NCBI GenBank assembly: GCA_020720965.1
Contig: DYNS01000002.1
Location: forward strand, 1 to 34,539
DNA length: 34,539 nt
Reading direction: 5' to 3'
Source of the DNA: Anaerolinea sp.
GTDB lineage: Bacteria > Chloroflexota > Anaerolineae > Anaerolineales > Villigracilaceae
Shown here: positions 1-7,963 of the stretch, one piece after another
Layout: each line of letters starts with the position of its first letter
Numbering within the stretch: position 1 is the stretch's first letter
Made by a program: the position numbers and the translations under genes
The notes under the pieces: generated by a model
What the model was told of the DNA's origin: nothing
Seen by the model: only the letters and a program-made list of their open reading frames with translations
Databases searched by the model: none

Positions 1-2
1 CC

Positions 3-341
3 GAAAACGCCGCCCGCGCCGCCCAAGAGATTGCCCTCCCCGCCCCCGGCGCAACCGTGTTAACAGAAGGCAACGTTCACCAGATGATTGCCAACGCCAG
101 CGTAGTCATCACCCAACAATCCACCGCCACCTTTACCGCAGTGGGACTAAACAAAGAAACCCACACCTATTTGGACGTTTCCGAACTACGCCGGCTCCTC
201 CCCATTCAAAACGGCGGCATGTCGGCATACTACATCGCTTCTATTGCGAGGCGGGTTCTGCATACCCCCATGCACATCCTCGAACAAATCCGTAAGGGCT
301 ACCGCCCCCGCCCCCGTTGGGAAAAAGCAGACGCCTTCTAA
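3..341 (+). CDS. C-terminal part of a glycosyltransferase/surface-carbohydrate-biosynthesis-like protein (5' truncated by window edge)
   Basis: Open frame from base 3 with no stop before TAA at 341; contains MIANASVVITQQSTATFTAVGLNKETHTYLD, reminiscent of glycosyltransferase C-termini. Family assignment is weak. Confidence 0.45.
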   Translation, partial: ENAARAAQEIALPAPGATVLTEGNVHQMIANASVVITQQSTATFTAVGLNKETHTYLDVSELRRLLPIQNGGMSAYYIASIARRVLHTPMHILEQIRKGYRPRPRWEKADAF

Positions 342-355
342 TCCCGTTTGGCGCG

Positions 356-361
356 TATAAT
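356..361 (+). promoter_or_regulatory. Candidate -10 box (TATAAT) for the cyclase-family gene
   Basis: Exact TATAAT 38 nt before the ATG at 399; no convincing -35. Confidence 0.4.
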
Positions 362-398
362 ATCGACATTCCTCCCACCCCCAGAAAGGACGCGCCTC

Positions 399-1157
399 AT
401 GCAATTTGTAGATTTATCCTCCACCATCGCCAACAGCCCGGAGGGAACCCCTCCCTATCTGCGTACCGAGATTGCCTACAGCGCCCATGCCGAAGGCGCT
501 GCCCAAGCCCAGGCACTCCTCAAAGTCCCGCCGACCGTTTTCCGCCACAGCGAAGGGTGGGCGACTGAAACCATCAAAAACCTCGGCACTCACGACTCCA
601 CCCACATAGACGCGCCCTGGCACTACAACAGCCAAATTCAGGGCGAACCCGCCGCCACCATAGACCAATTACCCTTGGAATGGTTCTTTGGCAATGGCGT
701 AGTCTTGGATATGTCTCACAAAGCCGATGGCGAAGCGATGGACGTAGCCGACATTGAACAGGAACTTACCCGCATCGGGTACACCCTCAAACCGTTGGAT
801 ATTGTCCTCGTCCGCACCGGGCGCGACAGCCTCTACAACCAACCCGACTACCTCTTTCACGGTCCCGGCGTGACCGCCGCCGCCACACGCTGGCTCTTCG
901 AGCAGGGCATCCGCGTCATGGGCATCGATGCCTGGGGCTGGGACCAACCCCTGGACAAACAAGCCCGCGAAGCCCTCACAACTGGCAAAGACGGCGTTTT
1001 TTGGGCAGCCCACCAGGTGGATTTACCCTACGCCCAAATTGAGCGCCTGATGAACCTGGCGGCTCTGCCCTCCTTTGGCTTCCAAGTCTCCTGCTTCCCC
1101 CTAAAAATTAAAAACGGCAGCGCCGGACCCGCCCGCGTAGTCGCCATTTTGCCCTAA
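399..1157 (+). CDS. Cyclase family protein / kynurenine formamidase-like hydrolase
   Basis: MQFVDLSSTIANSPEGTP... with the HDSTHIDAPWH metal-binding motif typical of the cyclase (PF04199) family; start trimmed from 348 to ATG 399. Confidence 0.85.
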   Translation: MQFVDLSSTIANSPEGTPPYLRTEIAYSAHAEGAAQAQALLKVPPTVFRHSEGWATETIKNLGTHDSTHIDAPWHYNSQIQGEPAATIDQLPLEWFFGNGVVLDMSHKADGEAMDVADIEQELTRIGYTLKPLDIVLVRTGRDSLYNQPDYLFHGPGVTAAATRWLFEQGIRVMGIDAWGWDQPLDKQAREALTTGKDGVFWAAHQVDLPYAQIERLMNLAALPSFGFQVSCFPLKIKNGSAGPARVVAILP

Positions 1158-1170
1158 AGAAAAAAGAATC

Positions 1171-1202
1171 AAAAAAGCGCGGAGATGAACTCCGCGCTTT
1201 TT
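1171..1202. terminator. Bidirectional intrinsic terminator between the convergent cyclase and leuS genes
   Basis: aaaaaagcgcggag-atgaa-ctccgcgctttttt: perfect stem with A tract on one side and T tract on the other. Confidence 0.85.
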
Positions 1203-1210
1203 GTTTTGGC

Positions 1211-3739
1211 TCAGACCACAATATTAATCAGCCGTTTTTGCGCCACAATTACTTTCTTGGGCGTTTTACCTTCCAAATGGCGCTTCACCGCCTCGCTTGC
1301 CAGCGCCAGCGCCTCAATTTCCGCTTCGCTCGCCTCCGCCGGAACAGTGAGCCTATCCCGCAATTTACCGTTCACCTGCACAGGGATGGTAATTTCATCG
1401 TCTTTGGCGGCTGCCTCATCCACCTCGCGCCAGGGCTGCGCGTGAATGCTATAGGGCTTGCCCAGGGCTTCCGTCCACAATTCTTCGGCAATGTGCGGGG
1501 TCACAGGAGCCATCATCAGCAGGTACACTTCCAGGGCTTCGCGCCAGGCAGCCGCATCCGCATTTGCCGCCTCGCGGGCTTTGTACATTTCGTTCAGCAA
1601 AGTCATCAGCCCGGAAACAATGGTGTTGAACTCGAATTCCTGATAATCGCGGCTGATTCGCTTCAGCGCCTGATGCACCTTCCGGCGCAGCTCGCGGGAG
1701 CCTGCTTCCGTACCCGCGCCGACTCTGCCCTCAGAGAGGTCACCCGCCACCTCCGTCATCAAAGTCCACACCCGGCGCACCCAGCGCACCGTGCCTTCAA
1801 TACCCTTACTATCCCAGGGAGCGCCCATATCCCAACGCGCAAAGAACATCAGGTAAGCGCGGACAGTATCCGCGCCATAGACGCTCACCAGGTCATCCGG
1901 CGCAATCACATTCCCCTTGCTCTTAGACATCTTATCGCCATCTTCACCCAACACCATGCCCTGGTTACGTAATTGCACCATCGGCTCTCGCCCTTTGGTG
2001 ATACCGGCATCGCGCATGGCTTTGTGGAAGAAGCGGGTGTACATCAGGTGCATGTTGGCATGTTCAATGCCACCGGTGTAGGTATCAACCGGCATCCAGT
2101 AATCGTACTCTTGCGGGTCAAAGGGACCCTTGTCGTAGGTGGGAGAGAGATAGCGCAAGTGATACCAGGACGAACACATAAAGGTATCCATCGTATCGGT
2201 TTCCCGCTCGGCTGCCCCGCCGCAAACCGGGCAGGCGGTGTTCTTCCAGGTCGGGTGCAGTTTCAGTGGGCTTTCACCGGTGGGCTTCCACTCCACATCT
2301 TCCGGCAGAGTGATGGGCAACTGCTCCTCCGGAACAGGGTTCCAGCCGCATGTCTGGCAGTGAATCATCGGGATGGGCGAACCCCAATAGCGCTGACGGC
2401 TTATCAGCCAGTCGCGCAGTTTGTAGGTGACTGCCAGTTTGCCAATGCCCTTTTCTTCCAGCCAACCCGCAACCGCCAAAATACCGGGGTTTTCTTTGCC
2501 TTTTTTGTCGTTCACCTGCGTTCCGCTAAACCGAGCAGAGTTCACCATCACGCCCCCGCCGGTATAGGCTTCGGTCATGGTCGCTCCGTCCAGGTCGGGT
2601 TCGCCTTCGGGTTGAATCACCGGGATGATGGGCAGGTTAAATTTTCGGGCAAAAGCAAAATCGCGCTCATCGTGGGCAGGCACAGCCATAATTGCGCCCG
2701 TGCCGTAACTCATCAGCACATAATCCGCCACCCAAACAGGGATTTTCGCCCCGTTGACCGGGTTAATGGCGTAACCGCCGGTAAATACGCCGGTTTTTTC
2801 CTTATCGACTGCCTCGCGCTCAATGTCGCTTTGGCGGGCGGCTGCCAGTTTGTAGGCATGGATGGCGGCTTTATTCTCCGGGGTGGTCAGCACATCCACC
2901 AGCGGGTGTTCCGGCGAGATGACCATAAAAGTCGCACCCCACAAAGTATCTGGTCGGGTGGTGAAGATGGTCATTCGATATTCGTTATTGGATGCTCCGG
3001 CTTTTGATGTATCGTTTATCGAATCCGGGGCAATCTCAAAGTAAACTTCCGCGCCTTCGCTTTTGCCAATCCAGTTGGTTTGCAGCACCCGCACCCGCTC
3101 GGGCCAATCCATGCCCTCGTAAGAAAGCAGGTCATCCGCGTAGGAGGTGGTTCTAAAGAACCACTGCTCCAGGTCTTTTTTGATGACCGGGGTGCTGCAA
3201 CGCTCACAATGGCGGTCATCGCCCCAAACCTGCTCTCGCGCCAGAGTAGTATTACAATGCGGGCAAAAATCCACCGGCGATTTTTTGCGGTACGCCAACC
3301 CGTTTTTATACAGTTGGATAAAGAACCACTCCGTCCACCTGTAATACTCAGGCTCACTGGAGACGGCTTCGCGCCGCCAGTCGAACATTGCCCCCATGGA
3401 GCGCAGTTGCTGACGCATCCGCACCACGTTATCGCGGGTGCGAATCATCGGATGAATGCCGCTTTTAATGGCGGCATTTTCGGCGGGCAGCCCAAAAGCG
3501 TCAAACCCCATCGGAAAAAGGACGTTGTACCCTTTCATCCGCATATACCTCGCCCGCGCATCCGAGGGGGTCATGGCATACCAGTGACCGATGTGCAGGT
3601 CGCCGCTGGGGTATGGCAGCATGGTGAGGGCGTAATACTTGGGTTTAGAAGGGTCTATGTTGGCATGGTATAGCCCATCGGCTTCCCATTTTTGTTGCCA
3701 TTTTGCTTCAATTTCTTTGTGATTGTATGCTTTGCTCAT
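1211..3739 (-). CDS. leuS: Leucyl-tRNA synthetase
   Basis: 842 aa; HIGH-type motif (LHIGHWYAMT), KMSKS (DKMSKSKGNV), CP1 editing domain (TTRPDTLWGATF). Confidence 0.98.
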   Translation of the reverse strand: MSKAYNHKEIEAKWQQKWEADGLYHANIDPSKPKYYALTMLPYPSGDLHIGHWYAMTPSDARARYMRMKGYNVLFPMGFDAFGLPAENAAIKSGIHPMIRTRDNVVRMRQQLRSMGAMFDWRREAVSSEPEYYRWTEWFFIQLYKNGLAYRKKSPVDFCPHCNTTLAREQVWGDDRHCERCSTPVIKKDLEQWFFRTTSYADDLLSYEGMDWPERVRVLQTNWIGKSEGAEVYFEIAPDSINDTSKAGASNNEYRMTIFTTRPDTLWGATFMVISPEHPLVDVLTTPENKAAIHAYKLAAARQSDIEREAVDKEKTGVFTGGYAINPVNGAKIPVWVADYVLMSYGTGAIMAVPAHDERDFAFARKFNLPIIPVIQPEGEPDLDGATMTEAYTGGGVMVNSARFSGTQVNDKKGKENPGILAVAGWLEEKGIGKLAVTYKLRDWLISRQRYWGSPIPMIHCQTCGWNPVPEEQLPITLPEDVEWKPTGESPLKLHPTWKNTACPVCGGAAERETDTMDTFMCSSWYHLRYLSPTYDKGPFDPQEYDYWMPVDTYTGGIEHANMHLMYTRFFHKAMRDAGITKGREPMVQLRNQGMVLGEDGDKMSKSKGNVIAPDDLVSVYGADTVRAYLMFFARWDMGAPWDSKGIEGTVRWVRRVWTLMTEVAGDLSEGRVGAGTEAGSRELRRKVHQALKRISRDYQEFEFNTIVSGLMTLLNEMYKAREAANADAAAWREALEVYLLMMAPVTPHIAEELWTEALGKPYSIHAQPWREVDEAAAKDDEITIPVQVNGKLRDRLTVPAEASEAEIEALALASEAVKRHLEGKTPKKVIVAQKRLINIVV

Positions 3740-3759
3740 TCATGCCTCGTTTAGAATAA

Positions 3760-4027
3760 AAAAAGCCTTCGTCCCACACTGGGACGAAGGCAAAACTTCG
3801 CGGTACCACCCGGTTTCGACAGTTTTCACTGCCGCACTTTGGTTGCGATAACGGGCAAACCCGGTGCAGGCTACCCGCGCCCTGGGGCGCATATCACCGA
3901 CACAGCCCCCCAAAAAGGGGATGATAAGCGAGTTCAGCCTGTGCGCTCCCTATGGGCGCTGCGCTGGGCTTTCACCTCGCTTTCCCAACTCGCTAAAGGG
4001 ATGGCTTACTACTCTTATCCTGGCTTT
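3760..4027 (-). promoter_or_regulatory. T-box leader (tRNA-Leu-responsive) upstream of leuS
   Basis: Minus strand: Stem I GGATAAG-AGTAGTAA-GCC...AGCGAGTTGGG...GGTGAAAGCCC...GGC-TGAACTCG-CTTATC, with loop-E strands AGTA/GAA and candidate specifier CTC (Leu); conserved CCGTTATC; T-box core CCGGGTGGTACCGCG; terminator GCCTTCGTCCC-AGTGT-GGGACGAAGGC-TTTTTTT. Confidence 0.95.
3762..3792 (-). terminator. T-box regulated terminator hairpin
   Basis: Perfect 11-bp stem GCCTTCGTCCC/GGGACGAAGGC followed by a T run on the minus strand. Confidence 0.92.
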
Positions 4028-4034
4028 TAAGCGC

Positions 4035-4056
4035 AGAACAGGCTTGCGCCTGTTCT
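4035..4056. other. Inverted repeat/hairpin between tRNA-Ala and the leuS T-box leader
   Basis: AGAACAGGC-ttgc-GCCTGTTCT, 9-bp perfect stem; no T run on the minus (tRNA/leuS) side. Confidence 0.65.
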
Positions 4057-4067
4057 GTTTTGTTGTG

Positions 4068-4140
4068 TGGACCCAGAGGGATTCGAACCCTCGGCCTCCT
4101 CAATGCCATTGAGGCGCGCTCCCAACTGCGCTATGGGCCC
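4068..4140 (-). tRNA. tRNA-Ala (anticodon GGC)
   Basis: Minus strand GGGCCCATAGCGCAGTTGGGAGCGCGCCTCAATGGCATTGAGGAGGCCGAGGGTTCGAATCCCTCTGGGTCCA folds as a 73-nt cloverleaf; anticodon loop ATGGCAT; CCA not encoded. Confidence 0.95.
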
Positions 4141-4245
4141 ATCTTTTTGCTCAAGGCGAAGCCGATTTTACAACACCTTTTGGGTTTCGTCAATAAAAAT
4201 GTCCGATTTTGGTCTCGGTTGAAAACCATCCGGCGCTAGAATCGC

Positions 4246-4274
4246 GAGAGCCGGGGACGCCGACCCCGGCTCTC
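4246..4274. other. Strong hairpin/inverted repeat upstream of tRNA-Ala
   Basis: GAGAGCCGGGG-acgccga-CCCCGGCTCTC, 11-bp perfect stem; no gene directly ends here. Confidence 0.6.
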
Positions 4275-4411
4275 TCAAAAGGAGGAGAAGAGAAATCACC
4301 TTACGCCAATACTTTATCATGCTGCGCGTAACATAACTTGACGTTTCCCCTACGCTTGCCCTACGCTTGCCCATCATTACAAAAGTGCAAACCCAACCGT
4401 AAGATTACCGC

Positions 4412-4417
4412 TATAAT
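4412..4417 (+). promoter_or_regulatory. -10 box (TATAAT) immediately upstream of the phosphodiesterase start
   Basis: TATAAT-gcccgc-ATG: only 6 nt between the -10 box and the start codon. Confidence 0.5.
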
Positions 4418-4423
4418 GCCCGC

Positions 4424-5629
4424 ATGAACCCAAATTTTGTAAAACCTACCTATCAGTATGGCGGCTTTGCCAGCCTGCCTGGCATTATCAGCGGTTTGTT
4501 TAAGCAGCAAAACCCTTTTCCGGTTGCCCTGCAAGGCGAGTACGATAACGTCATCCTCGGCTTTGTGGATGGATTTGGGTGGAGGCACATGCAGACCTTT
4601 GGAACGCACCCGCTCCTTCAGCGCTTTGGGCGCGAGGGCGCTGCCGAAAAGTGGACATCCCAATTTCCCTCCACCACCAGCGGGCATGTGACCTGCATCC
4701 ACACCGGTTTGAACGTGGGGGAAAGCGGAGTCTTTGAGTGGAATTACTATGAGCCGCTGCTGGATGCAATGATTGTCCCGCTTTTGTTCTCTTTTTCCGG
4801 CACGGTGGAACGCGACCAGTTAAAGCAGACCGGCATCAGCCCCAAAGCCTTGTACCCATCCCAAACCCTTTATCAGACCCTGAAAAAGCAAAAGGTGAAG
4901 TCGCAGGTGTTTCAGCACCGGGAATACACGCCCTCCACCTATTCCGACCTGGTTTTTCGGGGCAGCAAGGCGCGGGGGTTCAAATCACTGCCAGAGATGT
5001 TCATCAATCTCGCGCAGGCGGTGCGCGATGCGGAAGGGAAGAATTATTTTTTCTTCTACTACGACAAAATCGACTCGATTAGCCACGAATACGGTCCCGC
5101 CTCGCCGCAGGCACAAGCCGAAATTGAGATGTTTCTCTTCTCATTGGAGCGTTTCCTCCTGCAAAATGTACCCGCCAAGGGGCGCACCCTCCTGCTTCTC
5201 ACCGCCGACCATGGGCAGGCGGAGGTGTACCCGGAGACGACCATTTACCTGAATCAGGCTTTTCCCGGCATAGAGCGCTTCATCAAAACCAACCAGGCGG
5301 GGCAGTTGCTCGTGCCGGGCGGCTCCTGCCGCGATTTGTTCACCTACATTCACGAAGATTTGCTGGATGAAGCCCATCAAATGGTAAGCGAAGGCTTGCA
5401 AGGCAAAGCAGATGTGCTAAAAACCGAAGAGCTCCTCCGCGATGGTTATTTTGGTCCCGATGTTTCGGCGCGGCTGCGCGAGAGGGTGGGCAACCTGTAT
5501 ATTCTGCCCTACCTGGGCGAGGCGGTTTGGTGGTACGAGAAGGGCAAGTTCGAGCAGAAGTATTACGGGCATCACGGCGGGCTTACCCCGCAAGAGATGG
5601 AAATTCCGCTTTTAGGGTTAAGGCTCTAA
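4424..5629 (+). CDS. Alkaline phosphatase family / type I phosphodiesterase-nucleotide pyrophosphatase-like protein
   Basis: 401 aa; YDNVILGFVDGFGW, TSGHVTCIHTG, LLLTADHGQAEV, YYGHHGGLTPQEMEIPLL typical of this superfamily. Confidence 0.85.
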   Translation: MNPNFVKPTYQYGGFASLPGIISGLFKQQNPFPVALQGEYDNVILGFVDGFGWRHMQTFGTHPLLQRFGREGAAEKWTSQFPSTTSGHVTCIHTGLNVGESGVFEWNYYEPLLDAMIVPLLFSFSGTVERDQLKQTGISPKALYPSQTLYQTLKKQKVKSQVFQHREYTPSTYSDLVFRGSKARGFKSLPEMFINLAQAVRDAEGKNYFFFYYDKIDSISHEYGPASPQAQAEIEMFLFSLERFLLQNVPAKGRTLLLLTADHGQAEVYPETTIYLNQAFPGIERFIKTNQAGQLLVPGGSCRDLFTYIHEDLLDEAHQMVSEGLQGKADVLKTEELLRDGYFGPDVSARLRERVGNLYILPYLGEAVWWYEKGKFEQKYYGHHGGLTPQEMEIPLLGLRL

Positions 5630-7338
5630 GGCTCAAAACCCAGTTCCGAGAGCAATTTTCCCTCGGTCTTTCTGCCCCTGTCCCCCAGCAGTTCGCGCCA
5701 AAACTGGTCATCGTAGCGGCGCGAGCGCACGGGCAGGGGCATTGGCACGCCCCAGCCCAAAAGCAGGACTTCTTCTTTGGGTTGCAAACGCGCCAGCATC
5801 CCGCGCAGTGAATCTCTACCGGAAAGACCGGAGAGAGCCGCCTGAATATCCAGGTCGTCCCCCAGCCAGCCGCAGATGCGGGTTCCGAGTTGAGACATCA
5901 CCTCGTCATAAATTTGGGAGGGGCGCTGGTCCACAATCAGCAGGGTGACGTAATATTTGCGGAGTTCCCTGGCAATGGTGGCGAAGGCTGTTTGAGCAGC
6001 CATCTCCCGGCTGAGTAGTTTGTGGGCTTCTTCCACCACAATCACCAGAGGGTGAGGTTCTCTGGCAAAAGACTCGCCGCGTGAGCGAAACTGATTGGTG
6101 CGCTCTTCCCAGGCAGCGCGGATTTTGCGGGTGAGCAGGTTGGAGACGAAGAGATAGTCTAAATCTTGTTCGTAGTCGCCAAACGAGAGGATGACATGCT
6201 GACCGGCATCCAGGGCGCGGATAATTTCGGCAACGCCATCCTGGGCGGGGGTTTCCACCAGGTAGGGCTTCTCAAACAGACGGCGAAGTTTGTCGTGCAG
6301 GGCTTCGGCTGCCATCACGTTTACGCCGCTTGCCAGCGCCCAGGCAGCGACACTCTCCGGGTGGGGAATCTTCTTCACTTTTCCGGTGCGCTCGTCTTCC
6401 AGTTCCACTTCTTCGCGGTTCATGGCGCGGAATTTGGCAAACCATCCGGTGCGGAAACTGCTGAAGAGGGCGCTCAGGACAGTGGGGGAGGTGTCGCGCA
6501 GGTTTAGTTCCCGGCTCAGGGTTTCCACATCTCCGGTGTGAATTTCGCTCAGGGGGATTTCCAGGTTAAAGGAGGGGACTTGCCCCCGAATCTTTGCTCC
6601 GGCTCCCAAGCCAACGACCTGTACCCGGCTCTGGAATTTGGATTTTAGCCCGATAACGCGCATTTTCGTATCGGAGGCAATGTCGTCGAAACCGTATTCG
6701 TTGTGCATATCCAACACCAAAACGGAGGCTTTGTTATGGTGCATTAAACCCGCCAGTACAATGCGGGTGAGGAAGGATTTTCCCGTGCCGGTTGCGCCAA
6801 ACACCCCGGCAGAGCGTTGCACAAATTTATCCAGGTTGATGCAAACGGGATGCCCCTGCTCGCGGGTGTAGCCAATGATGAAGTTCCCGTCTTTGTCGGG
6901 GTCGCCAAAAATGGCGGCGATGTCTTCCTGGTTGGCAAGGAAAACCTCGGCGTGATGTTGAGGGACGGTTTTGACGGGGATGGGGCGCGGGTCTTCGGGG
7001 TGTTGGCTGCGCCAGGTTTTGTATTCGGCGGAGGCGGGGTCGGGTCCGCGCTCCAGCATAAGAGCGGGGAGGATTTCTGCGTTGGTGTAAAGGGTTTGCC
7101 CGTGCAGGGCTTTTGCCAGGGCAGGGGGCAGGCGGCTTTCGGTTTGCTCGTCCGCAAAGCGGGGGTCGGTTGCGCCGAGTTGCAGGTCTGTAACCAGCCC
7201 GTAAAAGCGATAGTCGCCGCTATCCGCCACCACAAAGCCGCCTTCTTGCACGCTGAGGGGGTTGACGGTGAGGCGGGCAGAGAAGGATTCTTTTAGCCCG
7301 CCACCGATGATGTAGCCGATTTTTTGGTTTGTGCTCAT
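5626..7338 (-). CDS. herA: HerA-like ATPase/helicase (DUF87, HAS-barrel N-terminus)
   Basis: Walker A FGATGTGKSFLTR, DMHNEYGFDD, Walker B PLVIVVEEAHKLLS, LLIVDQRPSQIYDEVMSQLGTRI; follows a NurA-type gene. Confidence 0.9.
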   Translation of the reverse strand: MSTNQKIGYIIGGGLKESFSARLTVNPLSVQEGGFVVADSGDYRFYGLVTDLQLGATDPRFADEQTESRLPPALAKALHGQTLYTNAEILPALMLERGPDPASAEYKTWRSQHPEDPRPIPVKTVPQHHAEVFLANQEDIAAIFGDPDKDGNFIIGYTREQGHPVCINLDKFVQRSAGVFGATGTGKSFLTRIVLAGLMHHNKASVLVLDMHNEYGFDDIASDTKMRVIGLKSKFQSRVQVVGLGAGAKIRGQVPSFNLEIPLSEIHTGDVETLSRELNLRDTSPTVLSALFSSFRTGWFAKFRAMNREEVELEDERTGKVKKIPHPESVAAWALASGVNVMAAEALHDKLRRLFEKPYLVETPAQDGVAEIIRALDAGQHVILSFGDYEQDLDYLFVSNLLTRKIRAAWEERTNQFRSRGESFAREPHPLVIVVEEAHKLLSREMAAQTAFATIARELRKYYVTLLIVDQRPSQIYDEVMSQLGTRICGWLGDDLDIQAALSGLSGRDSLRGMLARLQPKEEVLLLGWGVPMPLPVRSRRYDDQFWRELLGDRGRKTEGKLLSELGFEP

Positions 7339-7356
7339 AAAATTAAACCTTTGGGG

Positions 7357-7953
7357 TTACAGGGCTTCGCCCAGGGCGCTGAGGACGCTCATCAGGGTTG
7401 GGTAGTCGTCTCGCAGAAGGGTGATGACTTCTTGCACGGCTTTTTCCTTCCAGGCGGGGGGTTGAACCTCGCCCGCAAGCCGCAGATGGGCGGCGAGAAC
7501 TTCGCCAATGGGGGCATCGGCGGCGCGGAGGATGTGCCGGAAATAACCAAATCTGCCCGCGCCGGTGAACTGAATCAGTTCCTGGGCATCACACAGGGAA
7601 ATGGCATCCAGGCTGAGGGGAGGGCGGGGCGGCAAAAGGTGGAAGATGCGTCCCTGCGCCTGATACCCCACCGAAAGTACCGACATTTCCACCGGAACAA
7701 TCCGGCGCTCGCGGTTATCGCGCATCACCTCCGCCGAAACATTTTCGGCGGTGACGAGTTGGCGCACCAGCCCGTCATCGTCTATGTGGATGTCGGTGAT
7801 GAGTCCGTAGATGGTGTAATCCTGCCCCGGGTTGGGGCTGGCGCTGACGAGCGCCCCCAAAGAGGGGACATTGAATTGGGAGACAGAGCAACCGGCAACG
7901 AACCCGGTTGTTCCGGCGCGAAGCAGGCGACCGATTTCTAGCGAAGTGGGCAT
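7357..7953 (-). CDS. Small HAS-barrel-like protein between nurA and herA
   Basis: N-terminal region (IGRLLRAG...YTIYGLITDIHIDDDG) resembles the HerA N-terminus in this window (IGYIIGGG...YRFYGLVTDLQLG). Confidence 0.65.
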   Translation of the reverse strand: MPTSLEIGRLLRAGTTGFVAGCSVSQFNVPSLGALVSASPNPGQDYTIYGLITDIHIDDDGLVRQLVTAENVSAEVMRDNRERRIVPVEMSVLSVGYQAQGRIFHLLPPRPPLSLDAISLCDAQELIQFTGAGRFGYFRHILRAADAPIGEVLAAHLRLAGEVQPPAWKEKAVQEVITLLRDDYPTLMSVLSALGEAL

Positions 7954-7963
7954 GGGGTTTGTC

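Noticed and set aside
1973-3007. 344-aa plus-strand ORF (with 1238..1972 and 3080..3673) opposite leuS
   Set aside because: Antisense to leuS with no recognisable domain or SD; codon-bias shadow.
4035-4062. Hairpin as an intrinsic terminator for tRNA-Ala
   Set aside because: The T-rich tail is on the plus-strand side, whereas the tRNA is on the minus strand; no U run follows in the tRNA direction.
3839-4112. Plus-strand ORFs of 63 and 82 aa
   Set aside because: Lie inside the T-box leader and tRNA-Ala on the opposite strand; not protein-coding.
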